Positions 45,672 through 54,500 of a stretch of DNA of 64,000 bases are shown here, piece after piece. How positions within the stretch are numbered: the first letter of the stretch is position 1; every line of letters starts with the position of its first letter. The DNA lies in NCBI GenBank assembly GCA_944389925.1, contig CALXOD010000051.1:62001-126000 (forward strand), given 5' to 3'. The stretch is from an uncultured Victivallaceae bacterium (GTDB taxonomy: Bacteria; Verrucomicrobiota; Lentisphaeria; Victivallales; Victivallaceae). Both the position numbers and the translations under genes were made by a program. The notes under the pieces were generated by a model, which worked only from the letters and a program-made list of their open reading frames with translations, ran no database searches and was not told the DNA's origin.

Positions 45672-46592
45672 TCAGTTGCGGCAGGGGACATCAGGAGGGG
45701 AGTTCCCTTCGAAGAGCATGGCGTATTTCCGGAAAAACTCGTAATAAATACGGGGATTTTCCAATTCATACCATTTGGCCGGTGCCACCGGATCCGCGTC
45801 CAGATTGTAAATCGTCGCCCCCCGGAGGGAAAGCAGCAGCGGCGAATGCGTGGCGATCAGAAACTGGTCGTCCACGCCGCGAACGGAATTTTCCAGAAAA
45901 TCCACCAGCTGCAACTGCATGGCGGGCAACAGACTGTTCTCCGGTTCATCCAGCAGATAGAGACTCTCTTCGCCGATCGTGTTTCGAAAATATTCAATTG
46001 CGCTCTCGCCATTCGATCGTTCCGTCTTATTAAAGCCAACCCGTTCCCTGAGAAAACGGGATGCGGTCCGGCTTTTGGCGGAAGTATTGCGCCGGATCCG
46101 CTCCAGATCTCCCGGGCGGGACAGGTCGAAGCCCCAGTTGGAATCGGAACGTCCTTCGTGATACTGCTGCATCTGATACCGTCTCTGCCGGTCTATTTCC
46201 GCATTCGTCCGACGCACCGCCAGAATTTCCTGAAAAACATCGTCGCTGGCAATAACCCGGCTCCCCGGTGGCACCTCGTATTCCAGACCGAGCTCATCCG
46301 TCGCCATCCACGCCGTACAGTCATTGACATATTCCTCAAAAAAGGGAGAGCGATTGCCGGGCGCATGACGCGGAATCTTCAGCTTTTCCGCAATAACGTT
46401 CAAAATCGTGCTCTTGCCGCTGCCGTTGCCGCCGTAAAAAATCGTGATCGGCGTCAGATTCAGCTCCGGCAGCCTCCCGTTGAACACTCCGTATGGATAA
46501 AAGGTGTTAAAACAGGTCATGACTTGCCGGTTGAAAAACATATTCTCATCTTCCCCCGTCGGAAACAGAAAGGATCGCAGATAAACTTTCAT
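45672..46592 (-). CDS. AAA (ABC-type) ATP-binding protein
   Basis: A 306-residue stand-alone ATPase of the AAA_21/AAA_15 type. FYGGNGSGKST (about 52-62) is the Walker A loop, LYLLDEPENSLL (Asp215, Glu216) the Walker B, and IATHSPLLLSLRG the His-switch region. A substantial insert between them is rich in Arg and Gln. No transmembrane part or nuclease domain is present, so it is unlike a transporter or a complete OLD protein. The ATG at 46592 has AGAAGG just upstream. It follows an AraC regulator by 41 bases and is probably co-transcribed. The role is unknown; no toxin or restriction partner is next to it. Confidence 0.84.
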   Translation of the reverse strand: MKVYLRSFLFPTGEDENMFFNRQVMTCFNTFYPYGVFNGRLPELNLTPITIFYGGNGSGKSTILNVIAEKLKIPRHAPGNRSPFFEEYVNDCTAWMATDELGLEYEVPPGSRVIASDDVFQEILAVRRTNAEIDRQRRYQMQQYHEGRSDSNWGFDLSRPGDLERIRRNTSAKSRTASRFLRERVGFNKTERSNGESAIEYFRNTIGEESLYLLDEPENSLLPAMQLQLVDFLENSVRGVDDQFLIATHSPLLLSLRGATIYNLDADPVAPAKWYELENPRIYYEFFRKYAMLFEGNSPPDVPCRN

Positions 46593-46633
46593 GTCCCTTC
46601 TCCCATTGCATTGTCTCCTCTCTGCTCGTCTCT

Positions 46634-47422
46634 TCAATGGAAATTCCGATATTCCGCTGTCCCATGCTTCCGATACATTCCCGGCGTCAGAGACCGCCGC
46701 CGGAAAAACTGTCGCCGAAAATGCGCCGGATCCTGATAGCCTGTGGAGTAACAGATCTCCTTGATCCGCAGTCCGGTTTCCCGCAGCAACCGGCAGGCGG
46801 CAGCAATCCGCGCCTCGCCGATAGCCTCACAGCAACTCATATGACGATAGCGCCGGAATAGACGGCTCAGATAATCGGCATTGCATCCCAGTTCCGCCGC
46901 CAGCGCCGCAACGGAAAAATCCGGCTCCGAATACCGCTTGGCGATCAGATGCTCCGCCGCCGTCAGAAGCGGCGGTAATCCCGCCTTCCCGGTCGGCGCG
47001 GTACGCAGACACTCTCCGAGAATCAACGCCAGCAGCAACCGCGCGCTGTCCGGCGGGGCAGTTTCATCCTGCTGAACATTCAAATAGAGCCGACAGTATT
47101 CCGCCATCCGGGCAGGATCCGCCACTCTCTGCCCGGGAATCAGTGCGGACAACGCCCGCCAGTCATCCTGATCCGCCTGGAAGTGAATCCAGAAAAAAGA
47201 CAAATCCCGGGCATACGGTCCGGCACCGCCGTGACGACGTCCGGCACGCAGCAGCAACACGCCCCCCGGCGGAACCGCGCAGCGACGCTCCGCCTCGAAC
47301 ATCATCAACGTACCGGACACCACGAAAATCAGCTCGTCCGAATCAATCACCCGGCAGGGGTGCATCCCCTTCCCGCGGGAGATGAAATGACCGCCATTCA
47401 ACGGGTTCAGCTTTCCAAACAT
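46634..47422 (-). CDS. AraC family regulator divergent from GH127
   Basis: A 262-residue regulator. The N-terminal cupin-like domain has CRVIDSDELIFVVSGTLMMF and PPGGVLLLRAGRRHGG; the C-terminal double helix-turn-helix has FSVAALAAELGCNADYLSRLFRR and RIKEICYSTGYQDPAHFRRQF. The ATG at 47422 is chosen since GAGGACCG precedes it; the open frame continues upstream through the intergenic promoter region. It is divergent from the GH127 gene, with about 120 bp between starts, and very likely activates it in response to an arabinose-containing sugar. The AAA ATPase gene follows. Confidence 0.87.
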   Translation of the reverse strand: MFGKLNPLNGGHFISRGKGMHPCRVIDSDELIFVVSGTLMMFEAERRCAVPPGGVLLLRAGRRHGGAGPYARDLSFFWIHFQADQDDWRALSALIPGQRVADPARMAEYCRLYLNVQQDETAPPDSARLLLALILGECLRTAPTGKAGLPPLLTAAEHLIAKRYSEPDFSVAALAAELGCNADYLSRLFRRYRHMSCCEAIGEARIAAACRLLRETGLRIKEICYSTGYQDPAHFRRQFFRRRSLTPGMYRKHGTAEYRNFH

Positions 47423-47480
47423 CGGTCCTCGACTCCATTGCCAGGTCGGATTCGTCTCTTTTTTGTGCAAGATAATCCCT

Positions 47481-47509
47481 TTGACGGAAAAATACCACTG
47501 TTTTATAGT
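47481..47509 (+). promoter_or_regulatory. Promoter of the GH127 gene
   Basis: TTGACG (47481-47486) and TATAGT (47504-47509) are 17 bp apart, giving a leader of about 27 bases with AAGGA before the ATG. The region upstream toward the AraC gene is the expected operator. Confidence 0.65.
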
Positions 47510-47542
47510 AAAACATCGCCTAAAACGCAAGGATTTTTCACC

Positions 47543-49426
47543 ATGAGTTTCTATCAATCACTCCCCCTGCCCGCCGTCCGACTGCAAGACGAGGTGTTCG
47601 CCCCCCGCATCCGTACCGGCATCGAGCGCACCCTGCCCGGCGCCATCGCACACTGCCGCGAAACCGGACGGCTGGACATGTTCCGCCTGCAATGGCGCCC
47701 CGGCATGCCGAACCGCCCGCATGTCTACTGGACGTCCGACGTGGCCAAGGTCCTGGAAGGCATGGCCATGGATTACGAACTCACCCGTTTACCGGAACTC
47801 GGCCGACAGCTGGAGGAACTTGTAGAACTGATTGTCTCCGCCCAGGAACCTGATGGCTATCTCAATCCCCCCTTTACCCTGCTCAATCCGCAGGACCGCT
47901 GGAAAAATCTCTTCAACGGACATGAACTTTACTGTGCCGGGCATCTGATGGAGGCCGCGGTGGCGCATTTTCAGGCGACCGGGCATCGGAATTTTCTCGA
48001 TGCCGCCTGCCGCTTCGCCGACCTGATCGACCGGGAATTCGGTCCCGATCCGGCACAACGCCACGGCTACCCCGGACATGAGGAGATCGAACTGGCATTG
48101 TGCAAACTGGCCGACGCCGCCGGAAAACCGCGCTATCGCAAACTCGCAGCCTACTTCATCGACGAACGCGGCCGGGAACCGAATTATTTCCTGCAGGAAA
48201 ACGAAGCATTTCCCACCGAAGCCTCCCCCGATCAGCTGATCAACCGTCAGGCCCACCGTCCGGTTCGGAAACAGACCGAGGCGGTCGGCCATGCCGTGCG
48301 GGCGCTCTATCTCTACTCCGGCATGGTCGACTGCGCCGACGCCGCGGGCGACGCGGAGCTGCTGGAATGCTGTCGGAAACTCTTCGAAAACATCGAAAAC
48401 CGCCGCATGTATCTGACTGGCGGCGTCGGTTCGGCGGCGCGCGGCGAATGTTTCACCATGGATTACGATCTGCCGAACGACACGGCCTATGCGGAAAGCT
48501 GCGCCGCCATCGCGCTGGTATTCTTCGCGGACCGGATGCTCCGCCACACCGGCGACGCCCATTACGCGGAAGTGCTGGAAAAGTGTCTCTACAACGGGAC
48601 CTTGAGCGGTCTGAGCCTTTCCGGAGACCGTTTCTTCTACGGAAATTTGCTGGAGGTCAGCGAAAGCACAGCCACTTCAGGCCATCAATGCCGGGAACGT
48701 CAGCCGTGGTTCGACTGTTCCTGCTGTCCGACGAGCTTCTGCCGATTTCTGCCGCAGCTCGGCCGATTCTGCTTCCTTGCCGGAAACAGCGAAGCGGCCC
48801 TGATCATTCCAGCAGCCGGCCACGTGGTCTGCACTCCAGCGGAAGCGCCCGTCGCATTCGATATCTCCGGCCGTTATCCCTACGAACCGGATGTCACCGT
48901 AACCGTCCGGGGAAGTGGATGCTTCACCTTCTCCATCCGCCTCCCGGAATGGTGCCCTGAAGTCAAAATCCAGCTCAATGACAGCCCTGTTTCCGGACAC
49001 ATGGAACGGGGTTTTTGCAAAATAGAACGCAACTGGCATCCCGGCGACCGGTTGTCGCTGCATTACGCCATGCCGGTTCGACTGCTGCGCAGCCATCCCG
49101 CCGTCACCGCCAATGCCGGGCGCGGCGCCATCACGCGCGGGCCGCTGGTCTACGCGCTGGAAAGCATTGATAACGGTCTCCGACCGTCACAACTGGTGCT
49201 GGCCCAAGATCCGGATTTCCGCCTGATTCCCGCCCCGGATGGCCTGCCTCCCGGAACCGTCGCCATTTCCGCCCGGGCCCGGCGGGAAGTCCGTACCGCC
49301 TCCAGGCGTCTCTATGAATCCGAAACCATCTCTTCCGAACCGGTTCGGATCATCGCCGTACCCTACGCGCTCTGGCAGAACCGCGGCCCGGCGGAAATGC
49401 AGGTCTGGATCCGCTGTGACGATTAA
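47543..49426 (+). CDS. Beta-L-arabinofuranosidase-like enzyme, GH127
   Basis: A 627-residue (alpha/alpha)6-barrel hydrolase of the DUF1680/HypBA1 family, which releases beta-L-arabinofuranose from plant or algal glycans. YLTGGVGSAARGECFTMDYD, LPNDTAYAESCAAIA (Glu318 and Cys320) and DCSCCPTSFCRF (Cys394 and Cys395) form the zinc-cysteine active site; the first Cys of the CC pair is the expected nucleophile. Beta-rich C-terminal domains complete it. No signal peptide is seen, so it acts on imported oligosaccharides. The ATG at 47543 has AAGGA nine bases upstream. The AraC gene is divergent. Some family members have other specificities, so the exact sugar is not certain. Confidence 0.9.
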   Translation: MSFYQSLPLPAVRLQDEVFAPRIRTGIERTLPGAIAHCRETGRLDMFRLQWRPGMPNRPHVYWTSDVAKVLEGMAMDYELTRLPELGRQLEELVELIVSAQEPDGYLNPPFTLLNPQDRWKNLFNGHELYCAGHLMEAAVAHFQATGHRNFLDAACRFADLIDREFGPDPAQRHGYPGHEEIELALCKLADAAGKPRYRKLAAYFIDERGREPNYFLQENEAFPTEASPDQLINRQAHRPVRKQTEAVGHAVRALYLYSGMVDCADAAGDAELLECCRKLFENIENRRMYLTGGVGSAARGECFTMDYDLPNDTAYAESCAAIALVFFADRMLRHTGDAHYAEVLEKCLYNGTLSGLSLSGDRFFYGNLLEVSESTATSGHQCRERQPWFDCSCCPTSFCRFLPQLGRFCFLAGNSEAALIIPAAGHVVCTPAEAPVAFDISGRYPYEPDVTVTVRGSGCFTFSIRLPEWCPEVKIQLNDSPVSGHMERGFCKIERNWHPGDRLSLHYAMPVRLLRSHPAVTANAGRGAITRGPLVYALESIDNGLRPSQLVLAQDPDFRLIPAPDGLPPGTVAISARARREVRTASRRLYESETISSEPVRIIAVPYALWQNRGPAEMQVWIRCDD

Positions 49427-49449
49427 TCGCCTCCCGCCCCCCCTTTCAC

Positions 49450-49472
49450 GGGGGGCAGACTTACTGCCCCCC
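49450..49472 (+). terminator. Hairpin after the GH127 gene
   Basis: GGGGGGCAG (49450-49458) and CTGCCCCCC (49464-49472) form a perfect 9-bp stem with an ACTTA loop, 23 bases after the stop. There is no T-run, so it may be a weak or Rho-assisted terminator. Confidence 0.5.
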
Positions 49473-49534
49473 CAATACCCCTACAGTACCGCGGTTCGCT
49501 TGCTCCATCGTCCGAGATTGTCACGGCTGGAAAT

Positions 49535-49563
49535 TTGCAAAAGCCGTAGTAACCGGCTATAGT
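49535..49563 (+). promoter_or_regulatory. Promoter of the third heparinase-like gene
   Basis: TTGCAA (49535-49540) and TATAGT (49558-49563) are exactly 17 bp apart, giving a leader of about 63 bases. No GGATC repeat array is seen upstream, unlike cassettes A and C. Confidence 0.6.
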
Positions 49564-49632
49564 ACCCTCCACTGTTCCCGGCAGATTTATGCCGGATTGT
49601 TTGAAGTACGATCTTCCATTGCAGGAGTTGCC

Positions 49633-52600
49633 ATGTACCGTTTTTTGTTTTCTCTTACGATGTTTTTAACGCTCCTTTGCACAACGGCTGTTGCCCGGGC
49701 TGCGACTGAGCAGCTCCCCGCATTACCGGAAAAATCCCTTTGTCAGCCTCCACGATACCGGATCGACCTGAGTCATTGCGCCATTCTCGGTGACAGCCGT
49801 CCCGAAGCGGCAGAATTGACCGAATTGCTCCGCGGAGAGCTTAAAAAACATTGGCAGCTGGAGCCCCCCATATGGACTGCTGCGGAGGCTGTCGGCTCCG
49901 AAAAAACCCTCTTTCTGACGGGAACGCCGTTTGATCATCCCTGGCTCACGCGGCTGCAGGTGCTCGGCATGCTTGCCGGAGACTCCGCTCCTCATGGCGA
50001 AATCCGTGTCATTCCGCAACTTCCGGAATTGGGGTGCACTCTCGTTTACCTGGGGGGAGCCACTCCGGATCAGGTCCGGGAAAGCATCGCCCGATTTTTT
50101 CAACGCTACCCCCAAAAGCCGGAAAACCTGCCCCCCCTTATTGACTGTGAAGGTTTCGCCCCTTCCAGACCACCGGAGGAGCACAGCAAGCGGCTGGATG
50201 AAGTATATGCTGCCGGTGCCAATGCCGAAACAGCCAACAACACCGTTGTGGCCCTGATTCTCAATATCATGGAAGATTATCGCGGCACCGGTGATGACGC
50301 CTATGTAAAAGTATTTGCCGCCGAGCTCCGGAGAATGATGCAAAATTACTCCCGCATGCTCGGTCCACGCGGAATCGCCCCTCATTTCATTTTTCACCGT
50401 CTTCCGGCGGCGGTGGAGGTTATGGAAGGTTCGCCGGCCTTCTCCGCACAAGATAGAAGAGCCGCCGCGGAACTGATCGCCATGGTCGGCAATGAAATCT
50501 TCCATGACAACGACATGAAACTGCCCAGACGGCTTTTCCGGGAAGGGAAACACACCTATCTTACTAACCATCCGCTCTTTGCCATCCGCGCCATGTATTT
50601 CTGTGGCGACTATCTGGCACGCCGGTACGATTACGAACCGGCAAAACAATGGCGGGAAATTGCGGAGTATAATTTTGCAGATATGCTCCACCATATCGCC
50701 TCGCCTGAAGATTCGATCGCCTATCAATTCCATGTCCTCAACGGCATGCTGGATTATCTCCTCGGCAGTGGCAAAGGTACGGCGGACTCCATCAAAAACA
50801 ATCCCGCCTTCCGCAGCTACCTGCAGTATGCCAAGGCCATGATCAATCCTCTCGGCGGCACCCCGGGCTTCGGCGACTCCTATCCCATCGGCAAGCAGAT
50901 GGGGGGAATGGCTTCCTTTCTGAACAGCTGTCGTCGGGAACTGGCGGACCCGGAAAGCGAATTTTATTTTCAACTGTTCCAGAAATTTTCCCAGGCTCCG
51001 CAGGAGGTCGTTTCCGCCGCTGCCAGCAAATCGACGGATGCATCCCGGACGCCGGCAGGAGCCCCCCCGGTGGTAAAAGGCTGGCAGTTTTTCCCGGTGA
51101 CGCCCGCTAAATTCTCCGCCCTGCAAATACCGGACGTCTTTCACCGGCCCACGATGGACAAGGCAGTCTTCCGCAGTTCCTGGGATCCGGCCCGGGCCGT
51201 TTATGTGTATCTGACCGGCATCAACGGCGGTCCGCACGGTCATTTCGACGCCAACGGCATCTGCTCCTATATCGCCGGCGGTCTCGAATGGCTGGCCGAA
51301 CGTGATTATGTCAAAAAATATCCCATTGATCACAACAGTCTGACTGTCACCTTTCAGGGCCTGGCCACCGACTGGCCTTCTCATTGGAGCCAGGTTACCG
51401 CCACCCCCCGGAACGTTTCTCAGGTGCTGGGCACCGCCGCCTCCGCCGACGGCAAGAATGCCCTGATCTCCCTGCTGCTCGAAGATTATAACCACAGCAC
51501 CTGGATCCGTCACATCGCCGTCAGTGAAAAAGACGGGCTTCAGGTCATCGACGAAGTACGGGCCGAAGCGGACGGCGACTTCATTGCAGAATGCTACTGG
51601 CGAGTCCAGGCCAAACCGGAACAGCCGTTGCCGAACGGAGTCGACTTCTCCCGGAACGGACGGACACTTCATCTGCGCACGACGGAATGCGTACCGCACA
51701 TTCTCTCGACCTTCGAACACGGCAGCAATGCCCGGGAAGAGGGGTATTTCGATGCTTACCGCGCCTCTGGGGGATTGAATACCGCACAAGTTACAGAACG
51801 GCGGGAAGCAACCTTGAAAAAAGGAGAAAGGCTCTTTTTCTCCAATGACTTCCAATTGGATTCCCCCCGCCGGTTCGCCCTCCTCCGCCCCGGACTCTGG
51901 CGCAGCGGCGAAGGCCCCCAGGCAGTCCTGCTCGGGACTGGACGCCAGAAAATCGGAGATCTGACGATTGAAGCGGATTTCTTCCGTCTGACCCCCGAAG
52001 GACTTCTGGCGGTCAATCTGCGTACGCCCCCCCTTCCCGAACGGACGCAAGAGGCACTCACCGCAATCATAAATGCCATGCCCGCACAACCGGTTGCCGG
52101 CAAGCAAACTGCCATGCCAGCTCCGGCGGAATGCTGGACATTTCCCGCCGCCGTCACCGCGCTAGCCGCGTATGACAAAGAAGTTGCGATCGGTTGTGCC
52201 GACGGAACCTTTGAGGTCCGAAATGAAAATGGACAAGTGCTTCTGCACAAAAAATTCGCGACTCAGGTAACCGCCGCCGCCATGATTCCGGATGCCGCCG
52301 GTACCGTCCAATGGGCGGTCGGCCTTTATCCCGAACCGGAGGAACAAACCGGAAAACTCATTCTGCTCGCAGCCAATGGGGACGAACGCTGGACTGTTCC
52401 CACCCTCTATTATCAGCGACACCGGGGCATCCCGCGCACGATTTTCCCGGCAAAGCTGGAAAAAGGGAAAGCGCCGGCTGTCGCAGTCGGCACCACGGCC
52501 TGGATGTATCTGATCTTTGACAACGCCACCGGCAAACGCCTTCACCGGCTGCCGGTTCTCCACCCGGCGCGTCAGGGAGCCGCCGGGGATCTGAATGGAG

Positions 52601-53160
52601 ACGGTCGTGACGAACTCCTCGGCGCTTCGGAATACTATTCGACTTCCATCTTTCTGCCGGACGGGAAGCGGATCTACAACCGTTCTCTGCCGCCCTACGG
52701 ACTGCATCAGACAGCCGCAGATCTGGATGCAAACCAATGCATGGAATTTTACAGTGCCCGGGGAGACGGTACTTTGTACCGGTTCCGGCTGTCTTCGGAG
52801 GACAAGAAGGAAAAAGTCACGGAAGAATCCATCAATCTTGGAGGCAGTGCGGTCAATCTGGTCGTACACCAGGGCAAACTCCACAGCATCTCCACATCTG
52901 GGATCCATGCCCTCGTGGATGCGCAATTTCAAGCCGAACGCCGGAATCTTCACACAGGAATTCTGCAATTCAATGCCGCCAATGGATTTCTAGCTGCGCT
53001 GACTGCCGATGGCCGCATTCTCAGCGGCACGGATGAGAAAGGATTCTCTGCTGTGGCTTCGGCGATCCTCGACCCAGCAGAAACTTCGCCGATCCTGAGT
53101 GCGGGCGGCGCATCCGCTGTTTATTTCAGCACCGGTCGTACGGTCTGGATTGCACGCTGA
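49633..53160 (+). CDS. Large secreted heparinase II/III-like / beta-propeller protein (stand-alone copy)
   Basis: A 1175-residue exported protein. Signal peptide 1-24 (ending TAVARA). A GH67N/GH20b-like alpha/beta domain (about 40-165) is followed by an alpha-toroid (about 180-470), a heparinase-like beta sandwich with VFRSSWDPARAVYVY and GINGGPHGHFDANG (His535, His537), and a propeller-like region from about 830 with [30 protein letters not shown] and further repeats. It lacks the LamG domain of the cassette A protein but is otherwise collinear with it and shares its key motifs. The ATG at 49633 has CAGGAG 5 bases upstream. No pseudopilin or GntR regulator is adjacent. It is probably a lyase of acidic polysaccharide; the substrate is unknown. 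Confidence 0.8.
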   Translation: MYRFLFSLTMFLTLLCTTAVARAATEQLPALPEKSLCQPPRYRIDLSHCAILGDSRPEAAELTELLRGELKKHWQLEPPIWTAAEAVGSEKTLFLTGTPFDHPWLTRLQVLGMLAGDSAPHGEIRVIPQLPELGCTLVYLGGATPDQVRESIARFFQRYPQKPENLPPLIDCEGFAPSRPPEEHSKRLDEVYAAGANAETANNTVVALILNIMEDYRGTGDDAYVKVFAAELRRMMQNYSRMLGPRGIAPHFIFHRLPAAVEVMEGSPAFSAQDRRAAAELIAMVGNEIFHDNDMKLPRRLFREGKHTYLTNHPLFAIRAMYFCGDYLARRYDYEPAKQWREIAEYNFADMLHHIASPEDSIAYQFHVLNGMLDYLLGSGKGTADSIKNNPAFRSYLQYAKAMINPLGGTPGFGDSYPIGKQMGGMASFLNSCRRELADPESEFYFQLFQKFSQAPQEVVSAAASKSTDASRTPAGAPPVVKGWQFFPVTPAKFSALQIPDVFHRPTMDKAVFRSSWDPARAVYVYLTGINGGPHGHFDANGICSYIAGGLEWLAERDYVKKYPIDHNSLTVTFQGLATDWPSHWSQVTATPRNVSQVLGTAASADGKNALISLLLEDYNHSTWIRHIAVSEKDGLQVIDEVRAEADGDFIAECYWRVQAKPEQPLPNGVDFSRNGRTLHLRTTECVPHILSTFEHGSNAREEGYFDAYRASGGLNTAQVTERREATLKKGERLFFSNDFQLDSPRRFALLRPGLWRSGEGPQAVLLGTGRQKIGDLTIEADFFRLTPEGLLAVNLRTPPLPERTQEALTAIINAMPAQPVAGKQTAMPAPAECWTFPAAVTALAAYDKEVAIGCADGTFEVRNENGQVLLHKKFATQVTAAAMIPDAAGTVQWAVGLYPEPEEQTGKLILLAANGDERWTVPTLYYQRHRGIPRTIFPAKLEKGKAPAVAVGTTAWMYLIFDNATGKRLHRLPVLHPARQGAAGDLNGDGRDELLGASEYYSTSIFLPDGKRIYNRSLPPYGLHQTAADLDANQCMEFYSARGDGTLYRFRLSSEDKKEKVTEESINLGGSAVNLVVHQGKLHSISTSGIHALVDAQFQAERRNLHTGILQFNAANGFLAALTADGRILSGTDEKGFSAVASAILDPAETSPILSAGGASAVYFSTGRTVWIAR

Positions 53161-53163
53161 AAT

Positions 53164-53197
53164 AAAACGGGCCGGAACGACCTACCGTTCCGGCCCG
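53164..53197 (-). terminator. Intrinsic terminator of the pyrH-marC operon
   Basis: A perfect 12-bp stem (CGGGCCGGAACG with CGTTCCGGCCCG, 6-base loop) is followed on the minus strand by TTTTATT. It lies between convergent genes and can also slow transcription from the plus strand, though no T-run exists in that direction. Confidence 0.85.
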
Positions 53198-53215
53198 CCC
53201 GAGCCTCTGCCGGTT

Positions 53216-53824
53216 TCAACGGAACAGAATATTCTTGATGCCAGCCAGCATCACCTGTGCCGCCAGTGCCGACAGGAACAGGCCGGTCAGTTTACTCAGA
53301 ATCTCCAGCCCCTTGCGCCCCAGAAACTGCTCCAGCCGGTCGCTGAAGTACAGCAGAACCCCGATCATAAGTACCGCGGTGGTAATGCCCGCAGCCTCCG
53401 TCATCTGTACGGAAAAGTTTTCCGCACTCGCCCCCATAACCAGCAGCGTTCCGACCGTCCCCGGCCCCGCGGTGTAGGGAATGGCCAACGGGACCACGGC
53501 AATGTCACCCGATAACTCCACCCGTCGCATGCCACTCGTGGAATTGCCCCGCACCAGTTCTATGCCGCTCAGCATCAACAGCAGCCCCGCCCCAACCTGA
53601 AACGCATCCAGGGTGATCCCCAGGTATTTGAAAATCGCATCTCCGAAAAAATATACCACCACGCATACCACCCAGATCGCAAAGGTCGTACGCAAAGCCA
53701 GTCGACGCCGAGCCGATCGTTTCATGCCGTCACTTAGACTCACAAACATCGACAGCACAAAAAAAGGCGTCAACAACAGAAAGATTTTGACAAATACACC
53801 GATCACCGCATTGGGACTCACCAT
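53216..53824 (-). CDS. MarC family integral membrane protein
   Basis: The protein is 202 residues with about six membrane helices. The family landmarks are the N-terminal FLLLTPFFVLSMFVSLSDG, the LLMLSGIELVRG helix and the AVVPLAIPYTAGPGTVGTLLV signature in the middle. MarC (UPF0056) proteins sit in the inner membrane; they were once linked to antibiotic resistance, but this was not upheld and the transported substrate is unknown. The start at 53824 is 5 bases after the CBM9-like gene, so it is the last gene of the operon. Confidence 0.9.
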   Translation of the reverse strand: MVSPNAVIGVFVKIFLLLTPFFVLSMFVSLSDGMKRSARRRLALRTTFAIWVVCVVVYFFGDAIFKYLGITLDAFQVGAGLLLMLSGIELVRGNSTSGMRRVELSGDIAVVPLAIPYTAGPGTVGTLLVMGASAENFSVQMTEAAGITTAVLMIGVLLYFSDRLEQFLGRKGLEILSKLTGLFLSALAAQVMLAGIKNILFR

Positions 53825-53829
53825 TCACC

Positions 53830-54495
53830 TCATGCAAAAACGATTTCGCCGAAATATTCCGGCAGATGGAAATTCAGCACCGGCACCGGCTGCCAGGACG
53901 CCCAGTGCGGATGACTGCTCGCATCGGCGCATTTATAGAAATTCGCCCGCCAGATTGTGCCCGAAGCAGGAACCCCCTTCCAGCCGGACGGCCCGAATAC
54001 CTCAAATGGAATGAAAAATCCCACTCGCCAGACCACCGGCTCCGTCCGTTCCGGCAAATTGATCCGGGGCAACGTTGACACCACCCGGATCGGCGCCGCC
54101 TCCGTCATCGTCAGCGGTCGCCACTCGGCAAACCCGGTCTTCGTCCGACGCGCATCCAGGATATGAGACACCAGCAGTGTTCCTCCGCAATTCATCTCGA
54201 AATTGAAGTAGCCGCCATCGCGCAATGGTTCCGCAAAAAATTCCACGCAGCTGTCCTGACAAACCGGATCCTGGAACTTCTCCGCCGCACTCAGCACATA
54301 ACGGTCCTCCACCCGGAACATCCCGAAAAGCCCAGTCTCATCATATAGCAGCCGGCATTTCACCCGGGGATGGTGGTCACTGCTCTCCGGACGAAACAAC
54401 GCCACCTGCAAGGTCTCCGCAGCCGCCCATTCCTCACTCTCCCAGGCAGCATCAAGAGCGGGGGCGATTTCGGTTCTTCTGATCAGATAGGACAT
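53830..54495 (-). CDS. CBM9-like (carbohydrate-binding family 9-type) domain protein
   Basis: A 221-residue protein that looks like a single CBM9/DUF1083 beta-sandwich. AAWESEEWAAAETLQVALFRP, CRLLYDETGLFGMFRVEDRYV, QDSCVEFFAEPLRDGGYFNFEMNCGG and WRANFYKCADASSHPHWASW follow the order seen in xylanase CBM9 modules. No signal peptide is evident. The ATG at 54495 is preferred since GAGGTG lies 6 bases upstream; a GTG at 54504 overlaps the preceding gene. It is tightly packed between the lipoprotein and marC genes. Alone, it may bind sugars; the ligand is not known. Confidence 0.78.
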   Translation of the reverse strand: MSYLIRRTEIAPALDAAWESEEWAAAETLQVALFRPESSDHHPRVKCRLLYDETGLFGMFRVEDRYVLSAAEKFQDPVCQDSCVEFFAEPLRDGGYFNFEMNCGGTLLVSHILDARRTKTGFAEWRPLTMTEAAPIRVVSTLPRINLPERTEPVVWRVGFFIPFEVFGPSGWKGVPASGTIWRANFYKCADASSHPHWASWQPVPVLNFHLPEYFGEIVFA

Positions 54496-54500
54496 CTTGT

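Noticed and set aside
49723-52107. A 794-codon open frame on the minus strand opposite the third heparinase-like gene
   Set aside because: It has no ribosome site or recognisable domain and lies entirely opposite a clear coding gene with signal peptide and motifs. Long antisense frames are expected in GC-rich DNA.
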